A stretch of DNA of 23,984 nt from DAOTVY01 sp041082245 (GCA_041082245.1 JBDOIE010000143.1:1-23984), one strand, 5' to 3'. Positions 1 to 7,624 are shown, counted from the stretch's first letter. Notes: generated by a model not told the origin, from the sequence alone. Made by a program: numbers and translations.

Positions 1-72
1 CCCGTCAGAACCCGCCCTTACGCACCCGTCAGAACCCGCCCTTACGCACCCGTCAGAACCCGCCCTTACGCA
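1..72. repeat. Three perfect tandem copies of a 24-bp repeat, truncated by window edge
   Basis: The unit begins CCCGTCAGAACC and is repeated without change at 1-24, 25-48 and 49-72. The next bases (CCCGCCCG) keep only its first four bases. The period is a multiple of three. Plus frames 1 and 2 stay open through the repeat, and frame 1 continues to a TAA at 178-180, so the array could be the tail of an upstream protein with an 8-residue repeat. It could equally be a non-coding minisatellite. The array may continue left of the window. There are no spacers between copies. Confidence 0.9.
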
Positions 73-172
73 CCCGCCCGGGGCTTCCCTGTGTTCCAGC
101 AGAGGGCCGGGCTGTCGGTCGATCCTCACCCGCAGCCTGCCTGCTACCCACCCTACGTACCCGCCGCTGCTG

Positions 173-181
173 TGGTATAAT
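173..181 (+). promoter_or_regulatory. Extended -10 promoter giving a probably leaderless eamA mRNA
   Basis: TGGTATAAT at 173-181 is a full extended -10 element (TGn plus consensus TATAAT). Only six bases separate it from the ATG at 188, so the predicted transcription start falls on or next to the A of the start codon. No Shine-Dalgarno sequence fits. No good -35 hexamer is seen 17 bp upstream, which is usual for extended -10 promoters. Confidence 0.7.
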
Positions 182-187
182 CCGGCT

Positions 188-1138
188 ATGTCCGGCAGAC
201 TCTCCTCTACGGCCCGTGGCTATCTCCTGGCGTTCATCGGAACAGCCATCTGGGCTACTACCGCGATCTTTATCGGCTACCTGAGCACGCATTTCGGGCT
301 GCCGCCGCTCGTGCTTGCCTTCTGGCGCGACCTGTTTGCCGCCTCCGCCCTGGCGCTGGCATTCGTGCTGTTCCGACGTGCCTGGCTTCATCCGCCATCG
401 TTGAGGAAGCAGCTTCCTTTCCTTGCTGCATACGGCCTCACGCTGGCCGCGTTCAACGCCCTTTGGACGACCTCCGTTGCCCGGAACGGCGCGGCGGCAG
501 CCACCGTGCTCGCCTACAGCAGCCCGGCCTTCACCGCCCTCGTGGGCCGCCGCCTCTTCGGGGAACGGTTGGATACGGCCAAGCTCGTAGCGATCTTGCT
601 GAGCATCCTCGGCTGCGCCCTCGTCTCCGGCGCACTGAGCCCGGCCGCGTGGCGGACCGATTCCCTGGGCGTCGCGGTGGGCCTGCTTTCGGGCGTGACC
701 TTTTCCGGCTACAGCCTGTTCGGCAAAGAGGCCGCGCGCCGCGGCCTCCCGCCCTGGAGCACCATGCTCTACGCCTTTTCCTTCGCGGCAGCCTTTCTGC
801 TGCTGTTGCAGCGGCCGGCAACGCTCTTCTACCTGGGGCACTCGGCGGCTGGCTGGGGGATCCTTGCCCTCCTCGCGGTCGGGCCCACGATCGGCGGCTA
901 CGGCCTGTACACGGTGAGCCTCACCTACCTTCCGGCCGGCGTGGCGAACCTCATCGCCACCCTCGAACCTACCCTCACCGCCCTGCTTGCCTTCCTCTTC
1001 CTCGGAGAAAAAATGACCGCCCTGCAGTGGGGCGGTAGTGTCCTGATCCTGCTTGGGGTCGTGCTCCTGCGTCTGGGGGAAATGCGCCGGGGTCCGGCCC
1101 CGCCGGTCACCGCGGCCGGATCACCACCCGACCCCTAG
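188..1138 (+). CDS. EamA/DMT-family membrane transporter
   Basis: A 316-residue integral membrane protein of the drug/metabolite transporter superfamily. It shows about ten hydrophobic segments arranged as two EamA repeats of roughly 140 residues each. The first begins near residue 11 (LAFIGTAIWATTAIFIGYL). The second begins near residue 160 and ends with the typical PTLTALLAFLFLGEKMTALQ signature around 261-280. Such proteins export or import small metabolites across the cytoplasmic membrane; the substrate cannot be read from sequence. The ATG at 188 is chosen because it sits directly behind an extended -10 element, which implies a leaderless message; the frame stays open further upstream but without a ribosome binding site. 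The last 32 bp overlap the 3' end of the convergent rtcA gene. Confidence 0.88.
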   Translation: MSGRLSSTARGYLLAFIGTAIWATTAIFIGYLSTHFGLPPLVLAFWRDLFAASALALAFVLFRRAWLHPPSLRKQLPFLAAYGLTLAAFNALWTTSVARNGAAAATVLAYSSPAFTALVGRRLFGERLDTAKLVAILLSILGCALVSGALSPAAWRTDSLGVAVGLLSGVTFSGYSLFGKEAARRGLPPWSTMLYAFSFAAAFLLLLQRPATLFYLGHSAAGWGILALLAVGPTIGGYGLYTVSLTYLPAGVANLIATLEPTLTALLAFLFLGEKMTALQWGGSVLILLGVVLLRLGEMRRGPAPPVTAAGSPPDP

Positions 1139-2180
1139 CGCCTTTTTCCCCTTCGACCCCGATCTCTACCGGGAGAAAGTGCCGGATCACCCAGGCGTTC
1201 GTGAGCAGGTGCTCCGTGACCTGGCAGGTCGTGAAGGCCGAGGCGCCCTGGGCGAGAGCCAGGGGCAGAAGAAGTTGATCCGCCAGATGGCGGTCGACCG
1301 CGGCCCCGCTTTCCCACCACTGCCGGAATTCCTCCACCGCCTCTTCGGCAACCCGCTCGGCAGGCTTTCCGCGCTCGCCCAGGGCGCTGAAGCCGGCGAT
1401 CCCGGCTTCGCACTCGGCGAACAGCAGGAGGATGCTCCCGGTGCCCGAGCTGCGGAGGCCTTTCCCCCGCTGGGAGGTCCAGCACTCGATGCGCGGGGAC
1501 AAGCCGGCCCGGCGGAGCAGCTCCTCTGCCCGGCTCTTCTGCCGCTCGGCCACGTGCTCCGGCAGGTTCGAGCAGGCCGAGATTCCCCAGAGCCGGCGGA
1601 GCGCGCCGCGCGTTTCCAGTTGCAGCGGCGCAAGTTGCGGCTTCGCCTGTCCCACAACCTCCACCACGACCTCGCCCCCTCCCTCCGGGTACCACCCCCA
1701 GCGGGCGATCGACGACCGGGCCTGCACGCCAAGCCGGCCGAGCATCGGGAGGTACACCTGCTCCAGGTGGTGGTAGGGTGGGCTCCAGGCCACGTGGGTT
1801 CCCCCGCGCACGACGACCCGGCTGGTTCCCTCCGCGAACGCGAGCGGCAGGATCAGCGTGTGCAGCACCAGGGTGACCGAGCCCGCGCTGCCTCCCTTGC
1901 GTTGCTCGGAGACATCGAAGCGATATTCCCCGGCCTGGGGCGGCTTGCGCGGGGTGAAGGTGAGCGTCGTGGATCCGAGCGTCGCCCCCTCCAGGGCGGC
2001 GTCGCAGATGCGGGCGATCGCCAGCACCCCGGTCAGGTGCTGCGCCTGCAGGCCCGGATTTCGGCGGCCGGCACGGATCTTGTCCACGCGCACCGGCTGC
2101 CCGGTGAGCGCCGAAAGCGTCAGCGCGCTGCGGAGCACCTGGCCGCCGCCTTCGCCGTACGAGCCGTCGATGGTCAGCAC
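1107..2180 (-). CDS. rtcA: RNA 3'-terminal phosphate cyclase (RtcA)
   Basis: A 357-residue RtcA homologue of full family length. The family converts RNA 3'-phosphate ends to 2',3'-cyclic phosphates through an enzyme-AMP intermediate. The family signature DGSYGEGGGQVLRSAL is at the N-terminus (residues 5-20), RRNPGLQAQHLTG follows near residues 39-51, and the nucleotidyl-accepting histidine is most likely His324 in the TEHLLTN motif. The start is a GTG three bases after the stop of the glycosylase gene, with GGAGGAG from the end of that gene as ribosome binding site, so it is the last gene of the operon. No RtcB ligase is visible nearby. It converges on and overlaps the EamA transporter gene by 32 bp. 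Confidence 0.93.
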   Translation of the reverse strand: MLTIDGSYGEGGGQVLRSALTLSALTGQPVRVDKIRAGRRNPGLQAQHLTGVLAIARICDAALEGATLGSTTLTFTPRKPPQAGEYRFDVSEQRKGGSAGSVTLVLHTLILPLAFAEGTSRVVVRGGTHVAWSPPYHHLEQVYLPMLGRLGVQARSSIARWGWYPEGGGEVVVEVVGQAKPQLAPLQLETRGALRRLWGISACSNLPEHVAERQKSRAEELLRRAGLSPRIECWTSQRGKGLRSSGTGSILLLFAECEAGIAGFSALGERGKPAERVAEEAVEEFRQWWESGAAVDRHLADQLLLPLALAQGASAFTTCQVTEHLLTNAWVIRHFLPVEIGVEGEKGARGRVVIRPR

Positions 2181-2183
2181 CGT

Positions 2184-2879
2184 CTACTCCTCCAGAAGGT
2201 GTCTTGCCTCTTGGAATACCGCATCCAGCATGGCAGGGGTCAGCCGGCCAGTGTTCGTGTTCTGGCGGCTCGGGTGATAGGAGCCAAGGAGCATCGGAAG
2301 GCCACCCTCCGGTCGGACGAACACGCCGTGCCCGAAAGCCGGCCGGCCGGAAAGCGCCCCTCGCTCCCGACACCAGCGCAGGTAGGCCTCGAAGGCGATC
2401 TGCCCCAGCGCCACGACCACGCGCAGGTGTGGTAAGAGCTCCAGTTCCCGGGTCCAGAAGCGCCAGCAGTTCTGGATCTCCTGCGGGGTGGGCCGGTTGC
2501 CCGGGGGCGCGCAACGGCAAACGGCGGTGAGGAAGACGTCCTGCAGCACCAGCCCGTCCCCCGGGCCTTCGGATTCCGGCTGGTTCGCAAATCCGGCCCG
2601 GTAGAGCGCGGGAATGAGCGTCCGGCCGGCGCTGTCCCCACTGAACATGCGCCCGGTGCGGTTCGCGCCGTGCGCTGCCGGCGCAAGGCCCAGCACAAGT
2701 AAGCGCGCCTGTCGGTCACCGAAGCCCGGCACCGGCCGGCCCCAATACGGGAGATCCCGGTAGGCGCGACGCTTGGTGCGCGCGACCTCCTCCCGCCAGG
2801 CGACCAGGCGCGGGCAAGCGCGACAGGAGACGATTTCGGCGTTCAGCGTTTCCCAGGCGTCGGTCAGCTCACCGCTCAT
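2184..2879 (-). CDS. Uracil-DNA glycosylase, family 5-like (UDGb), Fe-S
   Basis: A 231-residue DNA repair enzyme that removes uracil and possibly other deaminated bases from DNA. The motif GLAPAAHGANRTGRMFSGD (residues 64-82) has the alanine-rich form typical of family 5; family 4 has GEGPG with a catalytic acid. The second active-site motif HPSRQNTNTG lies near the C-terminus. Cys19, Cys22, Cys123 and Cys138 fit a 4Fe-4S cluster. The ATG at 2879 is preferred to one 27 codons upstream because it lies in the overlap with the oxidoreductase stop codon (ATGAGCGGTGA) and is preceded by AAAGGA; the upstream extension reads through the neighbouring gene. Family-5 enzymes are frequent in thermophiles and GC-rich bacteria. 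Confidence 0.9.
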   Translation of the reverse strand: MSGELTDAWETLNAEIVSCRACPRLVAWREEVARTKRRAYRDLPYWGRPVPGFGDRQARLLVLGLAPAAHGANRTGRMFSGDSAGRTLIPALYRAGFANQPESEGPGDGLVLQDVFLTAVCRCAPPGNRPTPQEIQNCWRFWTRELELLPHLRVVVALGQIAFEAYLRWCRERGALSGRPAFGHGVFVRPEGGLPMLLGSYHPSRQNTNTGRLTPAMLDAVFQEARHLLEE

Positions 2880-5628
2880 ATCGTTCCTTTCGCTGCATCG
2901 CTTCTCGAACCCGCTCCGGGGTCGCGGGGAGACGGGTGATGCGCGCGCCGACCGCGGCATAGATCGCGTTGGTGATCGCCGGCGCTGTTGGAATGGAAGT
3001 GATTTCCCCCACCCCCTTGGCGCCGAAGGGCCCCTCGGCCGATGGGGCTTCCACCAAAATAGGGATCACCTCCGGGGTGCGCGGTGCGCGCGGGACGCGG
3101 TACCGCCGCAGGTCGGGGTTCCGGACACGTCCCTCTTCCAGGACAAGTTCTTCGGAGAGCGCATACCCGATGCCCATCATCACGCCCCCCTCCATCTGCC
3201 CGACGACCGCCTGAGGGTTCACCGCCCGGCCCACGTCGTGCGCCGCCACCACCCGCAACACCTCTACTTCGCCGGTCTCCGGATCCACCTCGACCAGCGC
3301 CGCCTGGGTGGCAAAGCCGTAGGCGAAGTGGTCGTCCCCCGGCTGGCCTAACGGGGTTGTCGGGGGTGGGGTGTAGATACGGGTGGAACGAGCGGCTCGC
3401 CCTTCTTCCGCCGCCAGGCACGCTGCTCGCTCGAGCGTGACGCTGCGACCTTCGGGGGAGACGATCTTTCCATCCAAGAAGCAAAGCCGGTCGGGCGGCG
3501 CCTGGAGTTCCTCGGAAGCGGCGGCGGCGAGGATGGCCCGCACGTCCTCCGCCGCCAGCCGCACGGCGTTCCCGGTGATGAAGGTCTGGCGGGAAGCGGT
3601 GGTCGCACCGCCGTCCGGGGTTAGCGCGGTGTCGCCCACGATGAGCGCGACCTGTCCCAGCGGTACCCCGAGCACCTCGGCGGCGATCTGTGCCGCGATC
3701 GCGACCACCCCCTGTCCGACCTCCGCGGCACCGATGCGCACCTCCACGCGCCCTCGTTCGTCCACGAGCACCGTGGCTCCAGCGCTGTCGGGGATGCCCC
3801 CGCCGAGGCCGACGTTTTTCAGGTTGCAGGCGAACCCCCAGCCGCGGCGCCGGTGGGGGACCGAGGGGCGTAATACCTCCTCTCCCATCGCGCGCACAGC
3901 CGCCTCCACGCGGTCGATCGTTTCCGGGAAGCCCACGCTGTCGCGCAATATCTGGCCGGTTGCAGTGACCGCACCCACGTGCAGCGCGTTGCGCCGTCGC
4001 AGTTCGAGCGGGTGCAGCCCCAGCCGTTCGGCGAGCATATCGAGCGCGGTTTCCATGGCAAAGGTGACCTGGGGCACGCCGAACCCACGCATCGCCCCGG
4101 AGGGCGGGTTATTCGTATAGACCGCGTAGCAGTCGACCGAGACGCTGGGGACGACGTAGGGGCCGGCCGCGTGGGTCGCGGCACGCGTCATAACGGCCTC
4201 GCTCAGCGAGGCGTATGCCCCGGCATCGCCCCAGATCTCGGCCTGTACGGCGGTGAGCTTCCCATCGCGAGTGGCTCCCACGCGCAGGTGCACCGTGGTG
4301 GCGTGGCGCTTCGGATGGACGCGGATCGATTCCTCGCGGCTGAGCACGAGCTTGACCGGCCGACCGGTGCGGTAGGCGGCGAGCGCGGCATGGATCTGCA
4401 CCGAGATGTCCTCTTTGCCGCCGAAGGCCCCGCCCACCGTCGTCTGCACCACCCGCACGCGCTCCAGGGGCAGGGCCAGGGATGCCGCCACCTGCTCGCG
4501 GTCGGCAAACGGGATCTGGGAACCGACGTAGAGCGTCAGGGGCTCTTCGGGGGAGGAGAACGGCACAGCTACCGTAGCCTCCGGTTCGAGGAAGGCGTGC
4601 TCCACAGTAGGGGTGTGGAACGTCCCCTCGACGATCTCCGCAGCTTCCGCAAACCCTGCCACGACGTCGCCTTTGCGCACCTGGATCTTCTTGAGCAGAT
4701 TTCCCTGCTCGTGCACACGCGGTGCCCCCTCGGCTAGCCCCTCCTGTGGGGAGAAAACGCCCGGAAGCACTTCGTACGACACATCGATCGCGTCGCGCGC
4801 CTGTTCTGCCGCCGCACGCGTTTCGGCCACCACGATCGCGAGGGCATCGCCGAGGTAGCGCACCTTTTCCCCGACGCCCACGAGCACAGGCCAGTCCAGG
4901 CGGACGATCCCGTGCACCCGCCGGCCCGGGATGTCATCCGCCGTCAGGACGGCTACGACACCGGGCATCGCACGGGCGCGTGAGGTATCGAGGCCGCGCA
5001 CGTAAGCGTGGGGATGGGCGCTGCGGAGCACGGCGGCGTGGAGCATACCCTCGAAATAGAGGTCGGCCGCGTAGCGCGCGCTCCCCGTCACTTTGGCCCA
5101 GGCATCGGGGCGCGGCAGCGGGCGGCCAACCGCCCGCAGCGGTACGGAGGGTGTGCCGGGCAAGGGAGGCACCTCCTGTCCCGAGGCCTGCAGGACGGCG
5201 CGCACGATGCTCGAGTAGCCGGTGCAGCGGCAGAGGTTCGGTTCGAGCGCTTGCAAGATCTCCTGGCGCGTAGGGCGCGGATTCCGCGACAGCAATGCGC
5301 GCGCGGCGAGGATCATCCCCGGGGTGCAGAAGCCACACTGCACGGCTCCTTGCTCGACAAAGGCTTTCTGCAGCGGGTCCCGACCCTCGAGACCCTCGAT
5401 GGTGCAAACGGAGCGGCCGGCTGCCCTCCGCGCCAGGTAGATGCAGGAGCGGACCGCCTCGCCGTCCACGAGCACAGTGCAGGCGCCGCAGTGCCCCTGG
5501 CCACAACCGTTCTTCGTGCCCGTCAGGCGCAGCTGCTCCCGGAGCACCTCGAGCAGGGTGGTACGCGGCCCAACCTGGACGTGCCGCTCCACGCCGTTCA
5601 CGTACAGGTGGATCCACTCCTCGCCCAC
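2869..5628 (-). CDS. Xanthine dehydrogenase-family oxidoreductase, [2Fe-2S] and Mo subunits fused
   Basis: A 919-residue molybdenum hydroxylase. Residues 1-155 form the two-cluster iron-sulfur module: Cys42, Cys47, Cys50, Cys62 for the plant-type cluster and Cys98, Cys101, Cys133, Cys135 for the helical cluster (QCGFCTPGM, LCRCTGY). Residues from about 170 onward are the molybdopterin module, with GGAFGGKED, GAMRGFGVPQ and the C-terminal GAKGVGE whose Glu875 is the expected active-site base. This two-in-one layout resembles the single-chain aldehyde oxidoreductase (Mop type) rather than CO dehydrogenase, whose AYxCSFR loop is absent. No FAD subunit is encoded next to it. The start is GTG with GGAGG six bases upstream, 13 bp after the ZIP gene; the 3' end overlaps the glycosylase gene by 11 bp. 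Substrate unknown; an aldehyde or N-heterocycle is likely. Confidence 0.9.
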   Translation of the reverse strand: MGEEWIHLYVNGVERHVQVGPRTTLLEVLREQLRLTGTKNGCGQGHCGACTVLVDGEAVRSCIYLARRAAGRSVCTIEGLEGRDPLQKAFVEQGAVQCGFCTPGMILAARALLSRNPRPTRQEILQALEPNLCRCTGYSSIVRAVLQASGQEVPPLPGTPSVPLRAVGRPLPRPDAWAKVTGSARYAADLYFEGMLHAAVLRSAHPHAYVRGLDTSRARAMPGVVAVLTADDIPGRRVHGIVRLDWPVLVGVGEKVRYLGDALAIVVAETRAAAEQARDAIDVSYEVLPGVFSPQEGLAEGAPRVHEQGNLLKKIQVRKGDVVAGFAEAAEIVEGTFHTPTVEHAFLEPEATVAVPFSSPEEPLTLYVGSQIPFADREQVAASLALPLERVRVVQTTVGGAFGGKEDISVQIHAALAAYRTGRPVKLVLSREESIRVHPKRHATTVHLRVGATRDGKLTAVQAEIWGDAGAYASLSEAVMTRAATHAAGPYVVPSVSVDCYAVYTNNPPSGAMRGFGVPQVTFAMETALDMLAERLGLHPLELRRRNALHVGAVTATGQILRDSVGFPETIDRVEAAVRAMGEEVLRPSVPHRRRGWGFACNLKNVGLGGGIPDSAGATVLVDERGRVEVRIGAAEVGQGVVAIAAQIAAEVLGVPLGQVALIVGDTALTPDGGATTASRQTFITGNAVRLAAEDVRAILAAAASEELQAPPDRLCFLDGKIVSPEGRSVTLERAACLAAEEGRAARSTRIYTPPPTTPLGQPGDDHFAYGFATQAALVEVDPETGEVEVLRVVAAHDVGRAVNPQAVVGQMEGGVMMGIGYALSEELVLEEGRVRNPDLRRYRVPRAPRTPEVIPILVEAPSAEGPFGAKGVGEITSIPTAPAITNAIYAAVGARITRLPATPERVREAMQRKERYER

Positions 5629-5641
5629 AGCGACCTCCGAC

Positions 5642-6421
5642 TCACGAAAAGAGGTTGTCCAGGAACATCATCACGGCAAAACCGACGATGACCCCGAAGG
5701 TCCCCTCGCGCTCGTACCCCTTGCGGTGGGTTTCGGGGATGATCTCGTCGCTGACTACAAAGAGCATCGCTCCCGCAGCAAAGGCGAGCGCAACGGGGAG
5801 CAAGGGGCGCGCCAGCTGGATCACAAGCACCCCGATCGCGCCGGCGATCGGCTCCACCAGGCCCGACGCCGTCGCGTACCAGAGGGCGCGGCCGCGCCCA
5901 TAGCCTTCGCGGATGAGCGGCAAAGCGACCGCGAGGCCTTCCGGCATGTTTTGCAGTCCGATGGCAAACGCAAGCACCCAGGCCTCGCTCAAGTTCCCGC
6001 TTCCGAACCCGACCCCCACGGCGAGGCCTTCGGGAAAGTTGTGCAGGGTGATCGCCAGGATCAGGAGCCAGATGCGGCGCAAAGAGGAAGAAGGACCCTC
6101 GGGGCCGGAAATGAAGTGGATGTGTGGGGTGAGCCGGTCCAGCAGGGAAAGAAAGACCGCGCCCAGCACAAGGCCGAGCACCACAGCACCGATGCTCCAC
6201 TTGCCCCAGAGGGTATGGCCGAGCTCGAGTGCCGGCAGGATCAGGCTGAAGGCAGTAGCGGCCAGCATGACCCCGGCGGCAAAGCCCAGCATCGCATCCA
6301 GCAGGCGTGGGTGCACATTGCGCGTGAAGAGCGCAGGGAGCGCGCCCAAGCCGGTAGCCAGGCCCGTGCCGATCGTGGCCAGGATGCCCAGGAGGGAAAG
6401 GTTGCCCGAGAGTATACCCAC
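5642..6421 (-). CDS. ZIP-family divalent metal transporter
   Basis: A 259-residue inner-membrane protein with about eight hydrophobic segments. The two metal-site helices carry HNFPEGLAVG and NMPEGLAVALPL, the hallmark of ZIP importers for zinc, iron or related ions, and DEIIPETH near the C-terminus matches the last conserved acidic site. The GTG at 6421 is chosen because GGAGG (inside the end of the flavoprotein gene) lies six bases upstream and the gap to that gene's stop is one base; an ATG 33 bp upstream would run back into that gene without a better site. It sits between the flavoprotein and the molybdenum hydroxylase genes. Metal selectivity cannot be told from sequence. Confidence 0.9.
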   Translation of the reverse strand: MGILSGNLSLLGILATIGTGLATGLGALPALFTRNVHPRLLDAMLGFAAGVMLAATAFSLILPALELGHTLWGKWSIGAVVLGLVLGAVFLSLLDRLTPHIHFISGPEGPSSSLRRIWLLILAITLHNFPEGLAVGVGFGSGNLSEAWVLAFAIGLQNMPEGLAVALPLIREGYGRGRALWYATASGLVEPIAGAIGVLVIQLARPLLPVALAFAAGAMLFVVSDEIIPETHRKGYEREGTFGVIVGFAVMMFLDNLFS

Positions 6422-6422
6422 C

Positions 6423-7217
6423 TTACGCCTCCAACAGAAGGTCCTTGAGGTCAAAGACCGGGCCGTCGCGGCACACGCGCCGGTACCCCTGCCGGGTGGG
6501 AACGACGCACCCCAGGCAGGCGCCGACGCCGCACGCCATCCGCTCCTCCAGGGAAACCTGCGCGAACCCCGTGCGCCAGCGCAGCCGGCCAGCGCGTACC
6601 GCGGCCGAAAGTTCTACCAGCATCGGACGGGGACCGCAGGCCATCAGCTGATCGGCCCATGGCAAGAGGCCAAGATCGGGATCGCGCAGCAGCTCGATCA
6701 CCGTAGCCTGCCGGCCCGCCGAGCCGTCGTCGGTGGCCACGTGCAGCTCGACCTCCGGGGGTAGGAGCGTTGCCGGGTAGAGTTCCGCCGCGGTGCGTGC
6801 GCCCAGCGCGAGGACCACCGCGCACCCCCTCGCGAGCGCCTCGTCCGCCACGGCCACGAGCGGGGCGATCCCGATGCCCCCGGCGACCAGGAGCAGGTTG
6901 CGTCCGGGTCGGGGGAGCGCGAAACCCTGGCCCAGCGGCCCCAGGAGGTCGAAGGTATCACCAGGAGCACGAGCGGCAAGCCAAGCCGTACCCCGCCCGA
7001 CCACGCGCACGAGCAGCTCGACCGAGCCTTGCTCCGGATGGAGTCGGTGCAGCGCGAGGGGGCGGCGGAGCAGGGGGTCGGTGGACCCGGGATCGGCGCA
7101 GCGGACCATCACGAACTGCCCGGGCCGGCCTGCCCGGGCCAGCGCAGGAGCTTCCAGGCGCAGAAGGAAAGTCGCGGGCATCACCTGCTGCTTTTCACGC
7201 AGGATGGCTTCCGGCAT
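6423..7217 (-). CDS. PyrK-like FAD/[2Fe-2S] electron-transfer protein
   Basis: A 264-residue ferredoxin-reductase-type flavoprotein most similar in layout to PyrK, the subunit that passes electrons from dihydroorotate dehydrogenase B to NAD. The FAD-binding motif RRPLALHRL lies near residues 50-60, the NAD-binding GGIGIAPL near 110, and the C-terminal cluster is Cys229-x4-Cys234-x2-Cys237-x11-Cys249 followed by DGPVFD, as in PyrK. No pyrD or other pyrimidine gene is in this operon, so the name pyrK is not certain; a role as electron acceptor for the downstream molybdenum hydroxylase is an alternative. The ATG is preceded by AGGAGG, and a good promoter lies about 40 bp upstream, so this is the first gene of the operon. 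Confidence 0.87.
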   Translation of the reverse strand: MPEAILREKQQVMPATFLLRLEAPALARAGRPGQFVMVRCADPGSTDPLLRRPLALHRLHPEQGSVELLVRVVGRGTAWLAARAPGDTFDLLGPLGQGFALPRPGRNLLLVAGGIGIAPLVAVADEALARGCAVVLALGARTAAELYPATLLPPEVELHVATDDGSAGRQATVIELLRDPDLGLLPWADQLMACGPRPMLVELSAAVRAGRLRWRTGFAQVSLEERMACGVGACLGCVVPTRQGYRRVCRDGPVFDLKDLLLEA

Positions 7218-7254
7218 CGTTTCCTCCTAGAGTACAGGGCGCCTTGTAGCAGGC

Positions 7255-7283
7255 AGGATACCATGAAAGGAAGCCCCTGGCAA
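7255..7283 (-). promoter_or_regulatory. Sigma-70-type promoter for the PyrK-like to rtcA operon
   Basis: Read on the minus strand, TTGCCA (7283-7278) and TATCCT (7260-7255) are separated by exactly 17 bp, matching the -35 and -10 consensus at 5/6 and 4/6 positions. The expected transcription start is near 7248, giving a leader of about 30 nt that contains the AGGAGG site before the ATG at 7217. Confidence 0.6.
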
Positions 7284-7355
7284 GCGCCGGCCTGGCCTTG
7301 TGCGCGCCATCTTTGCGAGTGACTCAGCCAACGGAAGGACACCCCCGCTCGTTCA

Positions 7356-7372
7356 CCTGTATATGCGACAGG
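7356..7372. promoter_or_regulatory. Small inverted repeat, possible operator
   Basis: CCTGT (7356-7360) and ACAGG (7368-7372) form a perfect 5-bp inverted repeat around seven AT-rich bases, in the divergent region between the two operons. The spacing would suit a dimeric regulator contacting one helical face, but a repeat this short can arise by chance. Confidence 0.25.
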
Positions 7373-7399
7373 CGTTTGAGACGACCGAAAGGGGCAGAA

Positions 7400-7426
7400 T
7401 AGGGCAACTCCTGTGGAGTTGCCCTA
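7400..7426. other. Strong 11-bp hairpin in the divergent intergenic region
   Basis: TAGGGCAACTC (7400-7410) is perfectly complementary to GAGTTGCCCTA (7416-7426) around the loop CTGTG. The stem is stable on both strands, but neither side carries a clean T run: plus strand continues with CTTCCG, minus strand with TTCTGCCCC. It lies upstream of both flanking genes, so a terminator role is not obvious. A palindromic element remnant or an operator is possible. Confidence 0.6.
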
Positions 7427-7615
7427 CTTCCGTAAACTTTCCAGGAAAGCCTGTGCCAGATGGCTGAGAAGCCCTGCCTTCACACCCAGAAAACGTCCCG
7501 TCGAGGGTGCTTGGTTCTAAGATGGCGCGCACCCTGTGCGGGTCTGTCCATCGGCTACAAAGAGATTCGCGGTCGCCCCAGTGCCGCAGAGCGCCGGCTC
7601 TCGCGTAGCGGGTTC

Positions 7616-7624
7616 TGGTATAAT
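7616..7624 (+). promoter_or_regulatory. Extended -10 promoter for the HicB/DinB gene
   Basis: TGGTATAAT (7616-7624) is the same extended -10 element that precedes the EamA gene. Transcription would begin near 7631, leaving a leader of about 120 nt before the ATG at 7751. No clear -35 hexamer is seen. In the leader, a GGCTT/AAGCC stem (7724-7737) abuts the AGGAGG site at 7738-7743 and could affect ribosome access. Confidence 0.55.

Noticed and set aside
1..72. CRISPR array
   Set aside because: The 24-bp copies are directly adjacent with no spacers, and no cas gene is present.
1053..2435. Plus-strand open frame of 460 codons across rtcA and the glycosylase gene
   Set aside because: It is antisense to two well-matched genes and has no recognisable motif; long opposite-strand frames are expected at this GC content.
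2869..5628. Aerobic CO dehydrogenase large subunit
   Set aside because: The active-site loop AYxCSFR of CoxL is absent; GAMRGFG is the xanthine dehydrogenase/aldehyde oxidoreductase form, and coxM is missing.
7400..7426. Rho-independent terminator
   Set aside because: The stem is strong, but neither strand has a following T run and no gene ends nearby.
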